Below, piece by piece: positions 17,402 through 25,942 of a DNA stretch of 64,000 nt. The DNA comes from Dokdonia sp. PRO95 (lineage in GTDB: Bacteria > Bacteroidota > Bacteroidia > Flavobacteriales > Flavobacteriaceae): positions 2,478,100 through 2,542,099 of the forward strand of contig NZ_CM001837.1 of NCBI RefSeq assembly GCF_000355805.1, read 5' to 3'. Positions within the stretch are counted from its first letter, which is position 1; each line of letters opens with the position of its first letter. The translations under genes and the position numbers were made by a program. The notes under the pieces were generated by a model. It had not been told where the DNA came from and did not search any database. It saw nothing but the letters and a program-made list of their open reading frames with translations.

Positions 17402-17531
17402 ATTATCTAGCCTTTTTTTATAATTTGATACTGTGTAAATGCGATTATTCTAGCCTATAATAGCTATTCATAAAGGTTTCTTTAATTTGTTGGATGCGTT
17501 GTTTTCTTAGATAAATAAGTTGAATTAGCGC

Positions 17532-17570
17532 AAAAAAAAGCTGGGTAATGTTTTCTCATTACCCAGCTTT
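17532..17570 (-). terminator. Intrinsic terminator of the YHYH-YwqK-SCO operon
   Basis: AAAGCTGGGTAATG and CATTACCCAGCTTT form a perfect 14-bp stem, followed on the minus strand by a run of T. The rest of the 17300-17615 gap holds the operator above and no gene. Confidence 0.85.
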
Positions 17571-17615
17571 CTATAAATGTTTTGTTGCTCTTTACAAAGA
17601 GCATGTTTCAGTAAG

Positions 17616-18308
17616 TTACTCGAGTTTTAACGTCTTTATATCAGTAATAAGTTGAGCAATAGATGATCTATTTAAACCATTATATATTCCTCTTATGTGC
17701 TTATTACTATCAATGAGGAGAAAATTTTCTGTGTGAAGGAAGTCGTCTATCGTTTTTTCTTCTCCTAAGTCATTTTCTACAAAATAGAAGTCTCTTCCTA
17801 GTGAGTATATATCCTTCTTATCTCCAGTAACGAGATGCCATTTATTATCTATAACACCATTGTCTTCGGCATACTTTTTTAATACATCGACAGTGTCTGA
17901 GGTAGGCATCACGGAGTGAGATAGCAATACTACGTTTGGGTCGTCTTTAAATGCTTCTTGCACCTTGAACATATTATCTGCCATTTGCGGGCAAATCCCT
18001 GGACACACAGTAAAAAAGAAGTCTGTTACATAAATCTTATTATCAAATGTTTTTTGAGTAATAGTTTCCCCTAGCTGATTAGTAAGCGTAAAATCAGGAA
18101 TTGTATGAAAGTCTTTTTCCTCTTGTGATCCTGGTACAATCCAGTTAGGTGTAAATGACTTCTCATTATAATAGGGTAGATACTCTGTTCTACTAGTTTC
18201 TACTACTTTGACGTTTTCCTTCTTTACTTCTTGATTACAACTAGTGATAGTGATAAGTACCAGAAGTAACAAGAGGCTCATTAGTTTATTTTGTGATAAT
18301 AACTTCAT
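17616..18308 (-). CDS. SCO1/SenC-family thioredoxin-like lipoprotein
   Basis: The 230-aa lipoprotein (signal LLLLVLITITSCNQE) carries a thioredoxin-fold domain of the SCO1/SenC/PrrC family. The CPGICP motif (CxxxC) around residue 98 and the later conserved His in DDFLHTENFLLI (near 190) are the copper-binding or redox residues of this family. Known members deliver copper to cytochrome oxidase or act as thiol reductants in the periplasm. It overlaps the preceding YwqK-like gene by 23 bases and ends the operon. In this setting it could serve copper handling for the YHYH proteins or an unlinked oxidase; the sequence does not decide. Confidence 0.88.
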   Translation of the reverse strand: MKLLSQNKLMSLLLLLVLITITSCNQEVKKENVKVVETSRTEYLPYYNEKSFTPNWIVPGSQEEKDFHTIPDFTLTNQLGETITQKTFDNKIYVTDFFFTVCPGICPQMADNMFKVQEAFKDDPNVVLLSHSVMPTSDTVDVLKKYAEDNGVIDNKWHLVTGDKKDIYSLGRDFYFVENDLGEEKTIDDFLHTENFLLIDSNKHIRGIYNGLNRSSIAQLITDIKTLKLE

Positions 18309-18897
18309 CTTCTAATTTATAACAGGAGTTAGCTTTTCTCATTCCAAAAATTCGCCCATCACGAGCTTCATAATTCACGTATAATGTTCCGTTCTCAAGC
18401 CAGGCTTTTTGCAAACCGCTTTCTTGTCCATTGTCTAATTTCCTTTGCTTTGCAAGTACGCCAGTAGCATACCATTCTCTTTCAACACCTTCCTTCACTC
18501 CTTTAGTGTAATTGGATTGAGAAGCCAGAACTCCATTTTCCCACCAGCTTTTATAAATACTATCTAGCCGATTGTTTTTATAGTAAGATTCAATACGTAG
18601 TGTACCATTTTCAGACCATTTTTGAGCTATTCCTTCTCGTTTACCTTGGATATATCCTATTTTCTCGGCAAGTGTATCGTTAGGATAAAACCTTAGTGAG
18701 TATCCAGAAAATAATTCGTTATTATAATACCAAGCACCTTCTAGCGGATTCAAAACCAGCTCTTCTTTTAATACCTCTATATCGCTGATAGTTCTAGGTT
18801 TATCAGAATGTATAGCAATATCCACTTCCTGTAACGAATTGTCATTACAGGAAATTAATAGGATGCTTAGTATGATAATAAATGATCTAACACACAT
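18286..18897 (-). CDS. YwqK/MORN-repeat-like lipoprotein
   Basis: 203 aa, lipoprotein signal (FIIILSILLISCNDNS). The body consists of repeated about-20-residue units with the pattern WxxNGxLxxxxxYxxGxxxG (for example KWSENGTLRIESYYKNNRLD, SWWENGVLASQSNYTKGVKE), the signature of the YwqK/MORN-type repeat family. Databases often call this family antitoxin YwqK, but here it is exported and has no toxin partner, so that name would mislead. It lies between a YHYH protein (3-base gap) and a SCO protein (23-base overlap), clearly one operon. The role is unknown. Confidence 0.8.
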   Translation of the reverse strand: MCVRSFIIILSILLISCNDNSLQEVDIAIHSDKPRTISDIEVLKEELVLNPLEGAWYYNNELFSGYSLRFYPNDTLAEKIGYIQGKREGIAQKWSENGTLRIESYYKNNRLDSIYKSWWENGVLASQSNYTKGVKEGVEREWYATGVLAKQRKLDNGQESGLQKAWLENGTLYVNYEARDGRIFGMRKANSCYKLEDEVIITK

Positions 18898-18900
18898 GAT

Positions 18901-19671
18901 TTAGTATCCTTGGTAAGGTCCAGCAAAAGCAATGTATGAGCCCGTGTTAGAATATAATTCATTAATAATGTGGTAGTGATATTCCTCATCTCCTTGTGTA
19001 AATTGTGTGGTAGTCGTGTGACCTCCAGATGCATCTAAATCTGTAGGATACGTTCCTGTAGCATCACATTTTCTACCATAAAGGAAAACACCGTCTAGCA
19101 ATACACCTACAAGGTTATCATCGTCATTTGTAAATGCTTTTGGTTCTAGGTGATAATGATATACTCCAGGCCCTATGTGAGCTCCTGTCCAATCTAAACT
19201 TGCTGCAGCTTGATCTAGCGCACCGTTTCCTTCTTGATCATTAAATATTGATGCACCACTCACTGCAATACCAATAGTATTTAATTGAGTCACAACAGTG
19301 CTACCAGTTAGGTTAGGCGTACCATCTACAGTAATAGTTGTTGCATTATTATTACTAGTCATAATAGAAGGCGTCACGGCAACGTCTGGCTCTTCTCTAT
19401 ACAAGGAATTGCCTTCTCCCCAGTATACGGTCTCGTGGTTAGGTAAACCAGTAGTCTCAATCACTACGTTAGATCCATCAATGTAAATGGTAGTTGCTTC
19501 TGTATCAAAAGCAGTGTATGCCTGGTGAAGCTCTGTGAGTGCAACTTCGTCATCATTATTTGATGCTGTTGTCACATCTCCCTCATCACTATTACATGCT
19601 AGAATTGTGAAAGCAGTAGTTGCTACGATTACAGATAGCGGGACGATTTTGTTCATTAGATTTTTTTTCAT
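18901..19671 (-). CDS. YHYH-domain lipoprotein, first gene of YHYH-YwqK-SCO operon
   Basis: The start at 19671 gives 256 aa beginning MKKNLMNKIVPLSVIVATTA followed by a lipoprotein Cys in ILACNSDE; the longer frame from 19698 only adds a poor leader. The YHYH core is visible in GPGVYHYHLEPKAF (about residue 160) and GDEEYHYHIINELY (about 235), with FLYGRKCDATGTYPTDLDAS between. It is shorter than the paralogue at 15892. It heads the operon and is divergent from the LytS-type kinase, with a LytTR-like operator in the shared 250-bp region, so regulation by that pair is likely but inferred. Confidence 0.85.
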   Translation of the reverse strand: MKKNLMNKIVPLSVIVATTAFTILACNSDEGDVTTASNNDDEVALTELHQAYTAFDTEATTIYIDGSNVVIETTGLPNHETVYWGEGNSLYREEPDVAVTPSIMTSNNNATTITVDGTPNLTGSTVVTQLNTIGIAVSGASIFNDQEGNGALDQAAASLDWTGAHIGPGVYHYHLEPKAFTNDDDNLVGVLLDGVFLYGRKCDATGTYPTDLDASGGHTTTTQFTQGDEEYHYHIINELYSNTGSYIAFAGPYQGY

Positions 19672-19817
19672 CACAAATGGAGTTTTAGCTGTTATCATTA
19701 AATCTGAATCTTCGAAAAAATCATTACATAAAATTCTTAAATTCAGTCTTTTGTTGAGTTAAATGTACGTCTTAAAGAGATTTCGATTTGCTATCATTCA
19801 GCGAACCAGCGTAAGTT

Positions 19818-19852
19818 TTAAGTGAATGACCGTAATTGATAGTTGAGTGCCG
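19818..19852 (-). promoter_or_regulatory. LytTR-type operator in the divergent YHYH/LytS region
   Basis: On the minus strand GGCACTCA and GTCATTCA are separated by 13 bases, the second continuing as CTTAAAA, matching the operator at 17371-17401 in spacing and in the 12-base CATTCACTTAAA. An inverted TCATTCA copy also lies at 19794 on the + strand. Confidence 0.55.
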
Positions 19853-19917
19853 ATTCTAAGCACTCAAAAATGGCTTATATTGAGAAATGTTACTTGAGAA
19901 TAGCTTTAATTTGCGGT

Positions 19918-20916
19918 ATGAAAAGAGCATCTTACATTCTAATACAGATTATATTTTGGGCCGTCGTTTGGTACCTTATGAGTCTTAATCAAAGAAATAC
20001 TAGTCAGTTTATTCTTGATACAATACCTACATTTCTATTTCAAATAGGTGCGATAATCTTTGCTACTTATTATCTAATACCACGTTTTCTTTTTACTAAG
20101 AAATACCTCTATTTTTTGGCAATCTCCGTTCCTTTATTATTAATTTTTGCCTATTTATCTTCTCTTTTTATTAATCCTATAAACCCTGAAGATATAAGGC
20201 CTATGGGTCCAAGAAGGCCTTCGCCAGTACTGTTACATTTTCTAGCAATCGCCTTGGCATTTATATTTAATATTCTCATTGAAACCTTTATTTACGTACA
20301 AGAAAAGGAGAAGATGATCGCTTTCGCGAAAGCGGAATTATTAGAAAATGAGCTTAAAATGCTTAAGATGCAGATCAACCCACATTTTCTATTTAATGCG
20401 CTTAATAATATTTATGCACTCTCTGTAACAAACTCAGATAAAACCCAAGAAAGTATAAGTACGCTTTCTGAAATGCTGCGATATGTCATTTATGATTGTG
20501 AGCGACCGAAGGTAACTTTACAGAAAGAGGTGGAGTATATTGAAAATTACATTGCTCTTTTTAAGTTGAAAAGCAGCAAACCTTTTAATATTTCGTTTGA
20601 AAATAATGTGATTAATGCGGGAATGTTTGTAGCTCCTATGTTATTTATACCTTACATCGAGAATGCTTTTAAACACAGTGGTATAGAAAAAGGACAGGAG
20701 CGATTCATTAATATTGCTCTTACTACAAGTGATAACCAGATTGAATTCATAGTAGAAAATAGTATTCCAGAAACGCCACAGCATATCGATGGAGTAGGAG
20801 GAATAGGATTGCAAAATGTAGAAAAAAGATTAAACATCTATTACCCAGGGAAGCACTCACTACATATTGAGACAACTCCAAATTATAATGTACACCTTAA
20901 AGTAACCGTACAATGA
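19918..20916 (+). CDS. LytS-type sensor histidine kinase
   Basis: The ATG at 19918 gives 332 aa (MKRASYILIQIIFWAVVWYL); the upstream in-frame TTG start would run through the operator. Four membrane helices span about residues 8-135, without a large sensor domain. The LytS-type kinase follows: phosphoacceptor region MQINPHFLFNALNNIYALS (about 158-176), N-box FIPYIENAFKHS (about 247) and glycine-rich GVGGIGLQNVEKRL near 300. It presumably phosphorylates the LytTR regulator whose ATG overlaps its stop (ATGA). Codons for IAFAKAEL come from a palindrome copy at 20319. Confidence 0.9.
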   Translation: MKRASYILIQIIFWAVVWYLMSLNQRNTSQFILDTIPTFLFQIGAIIFATYYLIPRFLFTKKYLYFLAISVPLLLIFAYLSSLFINPINPEDIRPMGPRRPSPVLLHFLAIALAFIFNILIETFIYVQEKEKMIAFAKAELLENELKMLKMQINPHFLFNALNNIYALSVTNSDKTQESISTLSEMLRYVIYDCERPKVTLQKEVEYIENYIALFKLKSSKPFNISFENNVINAGMFVAPMLFIPYIENAFKHSGIEKGQERFINIALTTSDNQIEFIVENSIPETPQHIDGVGGIGLQNVEKRLNIYYPGKHSLHIETTPNYNVHLKVTVQ

Positions 20917-21593
20917 AGAAATTGAGATGTATCATCGTAGACGATGAGGAACTAGCAAGAACACTACTCACGACTTACGTCGCTAAGGTTGCCCATATGG
21001 AACTACTGGCTTCTTTTGAAAATCCATTACATGCATTATCATATCTCAAGGAAAATGAGGTAGACCTAGTGTTTATGGATATACAGATGCCAGAACTTAA
21101 AGGAACCGATTTTGCCGAACTTATCATAAACGATAATATAAAAGTAATATTTACTACTGCATACTCAGAATATGCTCTCAAAGGATTTGAGCTTAATGCA
21201 CTAGATTATCTAGCTAAACCCATCACTTTTAAACGTTTTGTAGCAGCAATCAACAAGTTTCCTGTGGTAAGCAAGGAAGTAAATACCTCGCTAGTAATAA
21301 AATCTGGTTATGACTTGCATAAAGTACTTTTTCAAGACATTCTATACATAGAAAGCGATAGTGAGTATGTAAATTATCACTTTGAAGATGGTAAGAAGAT
21401 TATGGCAAACCAATCTTTGCGTAAATTATTAAATGAATTGCCTTCTCAATTTATAAGAGTGCATAGGTCATATATTGTAAATAAGAACAAAGTCACTAGT
21501 CTTAAAGGTAGGTCTCTTATGCTTTCTACTGCAGAGATTCCTGTAAGTGATAGTTATTTTGAAACAGTAAAGAATACTGTTTTTAATAATTAA
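20913..21593 (+). CDS. LytTR-family response regulator
   Basis: 226 aa. The receiver domain has the acidic pocket IIVDDEELA (residues about 6-14), the phosphoacceptor Asp in LVFMDIQMPE (about 54) and Lys in LAKPITFKRF (about 105). The LytTR DNA-binding domain occupies about 125-226, with SDSEYVNYHFEDGKKIMANQ and RVHRSYIVNKNKV. It should bind direct repeats with a 21-bp period, and two such sites are present: before the EF-hand gene and in the promoter region shared by its own operon and the YHYH operon. A strong hairpin follows the gene. Confidence 0.92.
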   Translation: MKKLRCIIVDDEELARTLLTTYVAKVAHMELLASFENPLHALSYLKENEVDLVFMDIQMPELKGTDFAELIINDNIKVIFTTAYSEYALKGFELNALDYLAKPITFKRFVAAINKFPVVSKEVNTSLVIKSGYDLHKVLFQDILYIESDSEYVNYHFEDGKKIMANQSLRKLLNELPSQFIRVHRSYIVNKNKVTSLKGRSLMLSTAEIPVSDSYFETVKNTVFNN

Positions 21594-21629
21594 ATTTACT
21601 AGGTGTATGGTACTAAATTATGGTATATA

Positions 21630-21667
21630 AAAGGCTCTTTAAACAGTAATTTCAAAGAGCCTTTTTA
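21630..21667. terminator. Bidirectional terminator between LytTR and PepSY genes
   Basis: AAAGGCTCTTT and AAAGAGCCTTTTT pair around a 12-base loop between two convergent genes. Confidence 0.8.
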
Positions 21668-21699
21668 TTATCAGTATATCTTGTGAAGATATGTTTATT

Positions 21700-22932
21700 T
21701 TATATTCTAGTTGCTCTTATTTTCTCTATAATCATTATTACAAGAACAGAAAGTCCAAATAGGGGGAATAGTATTCCTAACAGAATTATAAGTCCTATCA
21801 CAATTATAGAAGGGTTAAAGGTCTTAGGGGTTTTAGGTACAATCCATTTCCCCTTAGGTTTTTTAGAGAAATAGGAGAGTATAGCTGCGGTACTTGAGAT
21901 AATTAGTAAAAGCGCCACACAAAGCATCAAATACCAATTCCATTGTCCAAATTGGCCTTGATGAAAAGCCATAACCCACATACGACCTCGCATTAATATT
22001 CCCACATCACTCCATTGTTGTGATAAAAGCTGTTCACCTGTATATTGATTAAAATGAAATTTCTGTTGCTTTTGTAGGTCTTGATAATAAGTATTACCCA
22101 CACTGTAAACACCCGCAGGTCCTTTTGGGAAATCAAGTGTTATTATTCCTTCTATGGGAAGCGTAGCAGCTTTTTCAACCATAAGGTCAAGTGCTATTGT
22201 TTTGTCACTTGAAGGCTTACCAATACCTATACCATGCCACGAGATAGGAAATCCTGTATCTGTAATTTCTTGAAGAGTTTTGAAGTTTTTCCCCACAATA
22301 TTTGTCCAAGGAAAAGCACCTGCCAGTACGAGCAGTAAAAGTCCTGAGATCCAAAAGGCTATAATAGCATGTAAATCTCTCAATAATACTTGTTTTCCTT
22401 GTTTCCATCTCGGGATAAAAAAACCATGTAATTTAAATCCACGAGCAGGCCACCAAATAAAAATACCTGTGATGAGAAGAACTACCATCCAGCTTGCAAT
22501 AAGTTCAACGGCAAGTGTGCCTGGAGTTCCTATAAGTAACTCTCCGTGTAACTTACGCACCTTATACATTATACCATCACTCGCGGCAATCATTCCGGTT
22601 TGTGTATTGGTATAAGGGTTTATAAAAATACTTCTTTTATGACCAAATCTTCCAGAAACAAATTCTGTTGCCAAAGAATCACTAGTAGGTATAATCATAG
22701 CATTATGAGGTTTACCTAAAATAGCATCTGCTGTTTTACGTTGCTCTTCATAACTATATCTATAATTACTAGGGGAAACAACAGTAATACGTTCTTTATG
22801 TGACTTTTCATACTTCTCTTTAAATAAGTAAATTCCTCCAGTAATGGCAAAGAGTATTATAAATGGAGTAGCAATTAGTCCGGCAATAACATGCCATTTC
22901 CATAACCACTGATTAATTTTTTTGTTTTTCAT
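21700..22932 (-). CDS. PepSY-associated membrane-helix protein
   Basis: The ATG at 22932 gives 410 aa (MKNKKINQWLWKWHVIAGLI); the GTG at 22953 is less likely. Features are a first helix with the conserved WHVIAGL, PepSY-like periplasmic segments (EEQRKTADAILGKPHNAMII and the VGNTYYQDL region), and further helices near 140, 200, 340 and 380-400. It belongs to the PepSY-TM family, inner-membrane proteins often encoded beside siderophore or metal TonB receptors and thought to reduce the imported metal complex. It lies about 55 bases after the TonB receptor on the same strand, so the pair is probably one operon. Confidence 0.87.
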   Translation of the reverse strand: MKNKKINQWLWKWHVIAGLIATPFIILFAITGGIYLFKEKYEKSHKERITVVSPSNYRYSYEEQRKTADAILGKPHNAMIIPTSDSLATEFVSGRFGHKRSIFINPYTNTQTGMIAASDGIMYKVRKLHGELLIGTPGTLAVELIASWMVVLLITGIFIWWPARGFKLHGFFIPRWKQGKQVLLRDLHAIIAFWISGLLLLVLAGAFPWTNIVGKNFKTLQEITDTGFPISWHGIGIGKPSSDKTIALDLMVEKAATLPIEGIITLDFPKGPAGVYSVGNTYYQDLQKQQKFHFNQYTGEQLLSQQWSDVGILMRGRMWVMAFHQGQFGQWNWYLMLCVALLLIISSTAAILSYFSKKPKGKWIVPKTPKTFNPSIIVIGLIILLGILFPLFGLSVLVIMIIEKIRATRI

Positions 22933-22986
22933 ATGTATTGATGTATCTGCCACTTGTATGAAGTGACAGATACAGTTTATAGATTA

Positions 22987-25317
22987 TTAAAAATGTAATC
23001 GACCACCTATGTGAAAGGCTCGAGGGTTTCCAATAGTATAACTATTCTCACCGCTAAATTGGTTGAAAGAGGCTCTAGCGGCATATAAATCATCAAAAAT
23101 GTTGAGTGCTTGTGTCCAGACTTCAAAATTTTTGTACCTGTAGGATATCAAAGCATTAAAAATATTATGTCCATCATAAGTAGCTGTACTTAGCTCGTCA
23201 TTATCACCTATTACTTGATTTTCAAAACTTGTATTATAACTACCCACAAGCTCGTGCTCTAATGCTATACTAAAGTCTGCAAAGGGTGTATAGGTAACTC
23301 TTGTTGATCCAAGTAAATTAGGAGCTGTTTCTCTATCGGTATCTGAGTAATCGATGGCATTATCAAAGAAACGTACATATCTGTGTTTTGCATAACTCCC
23401 ATTATGTGTAAAAGATATCTTTTCAGATGGCGTATATGTAATTCCATACTCAATACCATATGATCTTGTTTTACCCGCATTCGTATTAAAAAACACATCC
23501 TGATCATCTCTTAAAGTAATAAGCGTATTTTTACCTTCTAGTAGATAGATTGCACCATCAAATTTCCACTCATTATTGATCTTGACATATCCTCCTATCT
23601 CATAATTGTCATAGGTACTAGGTTTAATATCTCTTAACTCATTGCGATTGCGATATAATGTTGAAACCTGTGGAGGAGTAAAACCTCTAGAATAGTTGAT
23701 GTATAATCCTTTATTATTCTCAAAATTATAGTTTAGACCTATTTTAGGAGCCCAGTTATCATATGTGTCTTTTGAGGTTGATATTGCGGCATCTGCTATG
23801 TTATTACTATAATTATATTGAAATCTATCATATCGAAGTGCGGCTGTTGCTTTGAGTCTCTCAAGAAGGTTGGTTTCAAACTGAAAGAAACCAGCATAGT
23901 TTAAAATATCTGCATTGTAGTTTAAGATAAAGTCATTTTCATTAATTGTAAAATTAGTGTTTTGACCCGTATCTTGATTTACACTTACAGACGTGCTCAA
24001 AGCTTTATAATCTTGTGGTGAGTAGTCTAAAGTCCCACCTACAATTAATGATGAGTTGTTAAACTCAAAATTAACTTTATGTTGTGCCAGAGCCATGTAA
24101 CTATTGAAAGCATTCGTATTAACCTCACCAGAGCCAGCACCATTTAGCTGCCCCATATTTCTAAACTGTCTTATTCTATAAGAAGGGTTTTGATCCATTG
24201 TGTTATCTCTAAACACTATATTGAAAGTGGTGTTATTATTTTCATTCCATTGTGCAGCAAGTGTACTTCTATATCTAAAAGCAAGCGCATCTCTTTCAGT
24301 AAATGTTTGATCACTTTCAAAGTTACCTCCCGTATAATCAGCCTCAGATAGTGACCCTGTCATATCTGATCTATAATCTACTAAGCTCAGTACATTTGTC
24401 CATTTAAACCTATTTGAAAAATCATAGACAGTCTTTAAGGTAACAGCAAATTTTTCATAATCACTATGCTCAATAGGGCCGTTATTACGTGTCACGTAGT
24501 GTGCTCCTAGATAAAATCCAAACTTATCATTAGTATAATTAGACAACTCCAGCTCATAACGACTCAAGCCTACATCATTTACTTGATAACCCAAGGTTCC
24601 AGAAAGCTCGGGAGTAGGAGATTTTGTTATGAAGTTAAAACTTGCACCTATAGCCTCGCTACCATATATACTAGAGGCAGGTCCTTTCAAAACTTCAACT
24701 CTATCATAAGTGAGATCATTTAATTCAAGTAAGGCATTATGATTAAAAACCGATGTAGGACGCAGTTGTAATCCGTCTTCAAGATATAAAAACAGTGCCC
24801 TAGTAGATATAGGACTTCTTACAGCCATAAAGTGTTGTTCATTACTTGCTGCTCTTGATGTAGACATGTAAACACCAGGAATTTGATTTACTAATTGATC
24901 TATTCCTACTGCTTTAGTTTCATCTATAGAGGCTCTATTTAGGATACCGATTGCTGCTGGAACTTCAGATCTAAGTTGGCGTTCACGACTAGCCGATACT
25001 ATGACCTCGTCTAGTTTAGATTGATCCTCTATAAGTTTAATAGACAAGTCTAGTATGTCATTTTGATTGTTTATCGGTATCGTTTTTGAGACGTATCCTA
25101 AGTAAGTAATATATAATTTGTGAGTACCAGCTTTAAGATTTAAGGAAAAACCACCACTTTTATTTGTAGTGGTACCAATATTTGTATCTAGAGCTATAAT
25201 ATTAACGTCTTCAAGAGCTTTACCACTTTCGTTTGTAATGGTACCTGTTATTTTTTGCGCAAGGCATAGCTGCGCACTGAGGCAAAGCCCAAGGGCTGCC
25301 AAAAATACTTTATTCAT
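22987..25317 (-). CDS. TonB-dependent outer-membrane receptor (metal or siderophore type)
   Basis: 776 aa from an ATG at 25317 (MNKVFLAALGLCLSAQLCLA, signal peptide); the TTG further upstream is rejected. Residues about 20-105 are a carboxypeptidase-regulatory-like beta domain (ITGTITNESGKALEDVNIIA). The plug follows (about 110-225; SASRERQLRSEVPAAIGILN, VEVLKGPASSIYGSEAIGAS), then a 22-strand-type barrel ending in Phe (IGGRLHF). The order of small Cys-motif protein, receptor and PepSY protein suggests uptake of iron-siderophore or another metal complex, energised by TonB. The ligand cannot be told. Confidence 0.9.
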   Translation of the reverse strand: MNKVFLAALGLCLSAQLCLAQKITGTITNESGKALEDVNIIALDTNIGTTTNKSGGFSLNLKAGTHKLYITYLGYVSKTIPINNQNDILDLSIKLIEDQSKLDEVIVSASRERQLRSEVPAAIGILNRASIDETKAVGIDQLVNQIPGVYMSTSRAASNEQHFMAVRSPISTRALFLYLEDGLQLRPTSVFNHNALLELNDLTYDRVEVLKGPASSIYGSEAIGASFNFITKSPTPELSGTLGYQVNDVGLSRYELELSNYTNDKFGFYLGAHYVTRNNGPIEHSDYEKFAVTLKTVYDFSNRFKWTNVLSLVDYRSDMTGSLSEADYTGGNFESDQTFTERDALAFRYRSTLAAQWNENNNTTFNIVFRDNTMDQNPSYRIRQFRNMGQLNGAGSGEVNTNAFNSYMALAQHKVNFEFNNSSLIVGGTLDYSPQDYKALSTSVSVNQDTGQNTNFTINENDFILNYNADILNYAGFFQFETNLLERLKATAALRYDRFQYNYSNNIADAAISTSKDTYDNWAPKIGLNYNFENNKGLYINYSRGFTPPQVSTLYRNRNELRDIKPSTYDNYEIGGYVKINNEWKFDGAIYLLEGKNTLITLRDDQDVFFNTNAGKTRSYGIEYGITYTPSEKISFTHNGSYAKHRYVRFFDNAIDYSDTDRETAPNLLGSTRVTYTPFADFSIALEHELVGSYNTSFENQVIGDNDELSTATYDGHNIFNALISYRYKNFEVWTQALNIFDDLYAARASFNQFSGENSYTIGNPRAFHIGGRLHF

Positions 25318-25407
25318 TAGATTGTAATTAATTGTTGGCCTATACAAATAGGCATAAAAAGTCTAGGGTCTCATAAAATAAGACCATGTCAATTTTTATA
25401 TAATCAA

Positions 25408-25779
25408 TTACACACGTGGAGGGTGAAAAACATCCCAAGACTTTAGCATACCATAAAAGTTTGTATACGAAGAGAAGTTGTCTTGTTTTTGGGATATTAA
25501 AATATTGTGTGTTACGCTTTCGCGAAAGCTAAAAACCACAAATTCGTATTTACTGAGAACCAGCTGAGGAAGCTCCTTTTCTTGTTTAGATTTTTGATCC
25601 TCTAATTGAAGCATCAAATAACACTTACCATTACAGCTAAGCTTAGGCTTTTCTTTATTTATACATAAAAACTCCTTTATATACTCTTGGTTAAGTAAAT
25701 AATCTCCCCATATAGAAATGTTAACCAATGGTTGCACGTGGAGGCAAATGAGTAATATGATGGTGCTTAAGCGCTGCAA
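25408..25779 (-). CDS. Small membrane-anchored Cys-motif protein, receptor operon
   Basis: No ATG is available. A TTG at 25779 (LQRLSTIILLICLHVQPLVN) gives about 123 aa; the TTG at 25797 lies inside a TAnnTTTG -7 element and is less likely. One hydrophobic N-terminal segment is followed by INKEKPKLSCNGKCYLMLQL, where CNGKC could bind a metal ion. The rest is charged, with the palindrome-encoded FSFRESV. The C-terminus VFHPPRV is notable. It lies about 90 bases before the TonB receptor on the same strand. Similar short proteins with a CxGKC motif are, as far as I recall, often next to Bacteroidota TonB receptors; their job is unknown. Confidence 0.6.
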   Translation of the reverse strand: MQRLSTIILLICLHVQPLVNISIWGDYLLNQEYIKEFLCINKEKPKLSCNGKCYLMLQLEDQKSKQEKELPQLVLSKYEFVVFSFRESVTHNILISQKQDNFSSYTNFYGMLKSWDVFHPPRV

Positions 25780-25794
25780 GTAGCAATTTTTGGG

Positions 25795-25802
25795 CAAATA
25801 TA
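25795..25802 (-). promoter_or_regulatory. -7 element of the Cys-motif/TonB/PepSY operon
   Basis: TATATTTG on the minus strand fits TAnnTTTG, about 16 bases before the preferred TTG start. No clear TTG -33 element was found. Confidence 0.4.
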
Positions 25803-25876
25803 TATATTACTTACCGTGTAAGTAGATTAAAACTAACATAGTATCGAGCTCATGTTAAGTTATTTTTTTTTAAGAA

Positions 25877-25922
25877 AACTAAAATTCCCATCACGATAAT
25901 ATACGTTTTGAGAATTTTAGTT
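25877..25922 (-). terminator. Terminator after pfaD
   Basis: AACTAAAATTC and GAATTTTAGTT form a perfect 11-bp stem, followed on the minus strand by a T-rich stretch. It marks the end of the Pfa operon. Confidence 0.65.
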
Positions 25923-25942
25923 GTGTTTTGAGCTACTAATAT

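Noticed and set aside
18286-18897. Toxin-antitoxin system (YwqK antitoxin)
   Set aside because: The protein is an exported lipoprotein with MORN-like repeats and has no toxin neighbour; the name is a database habit.
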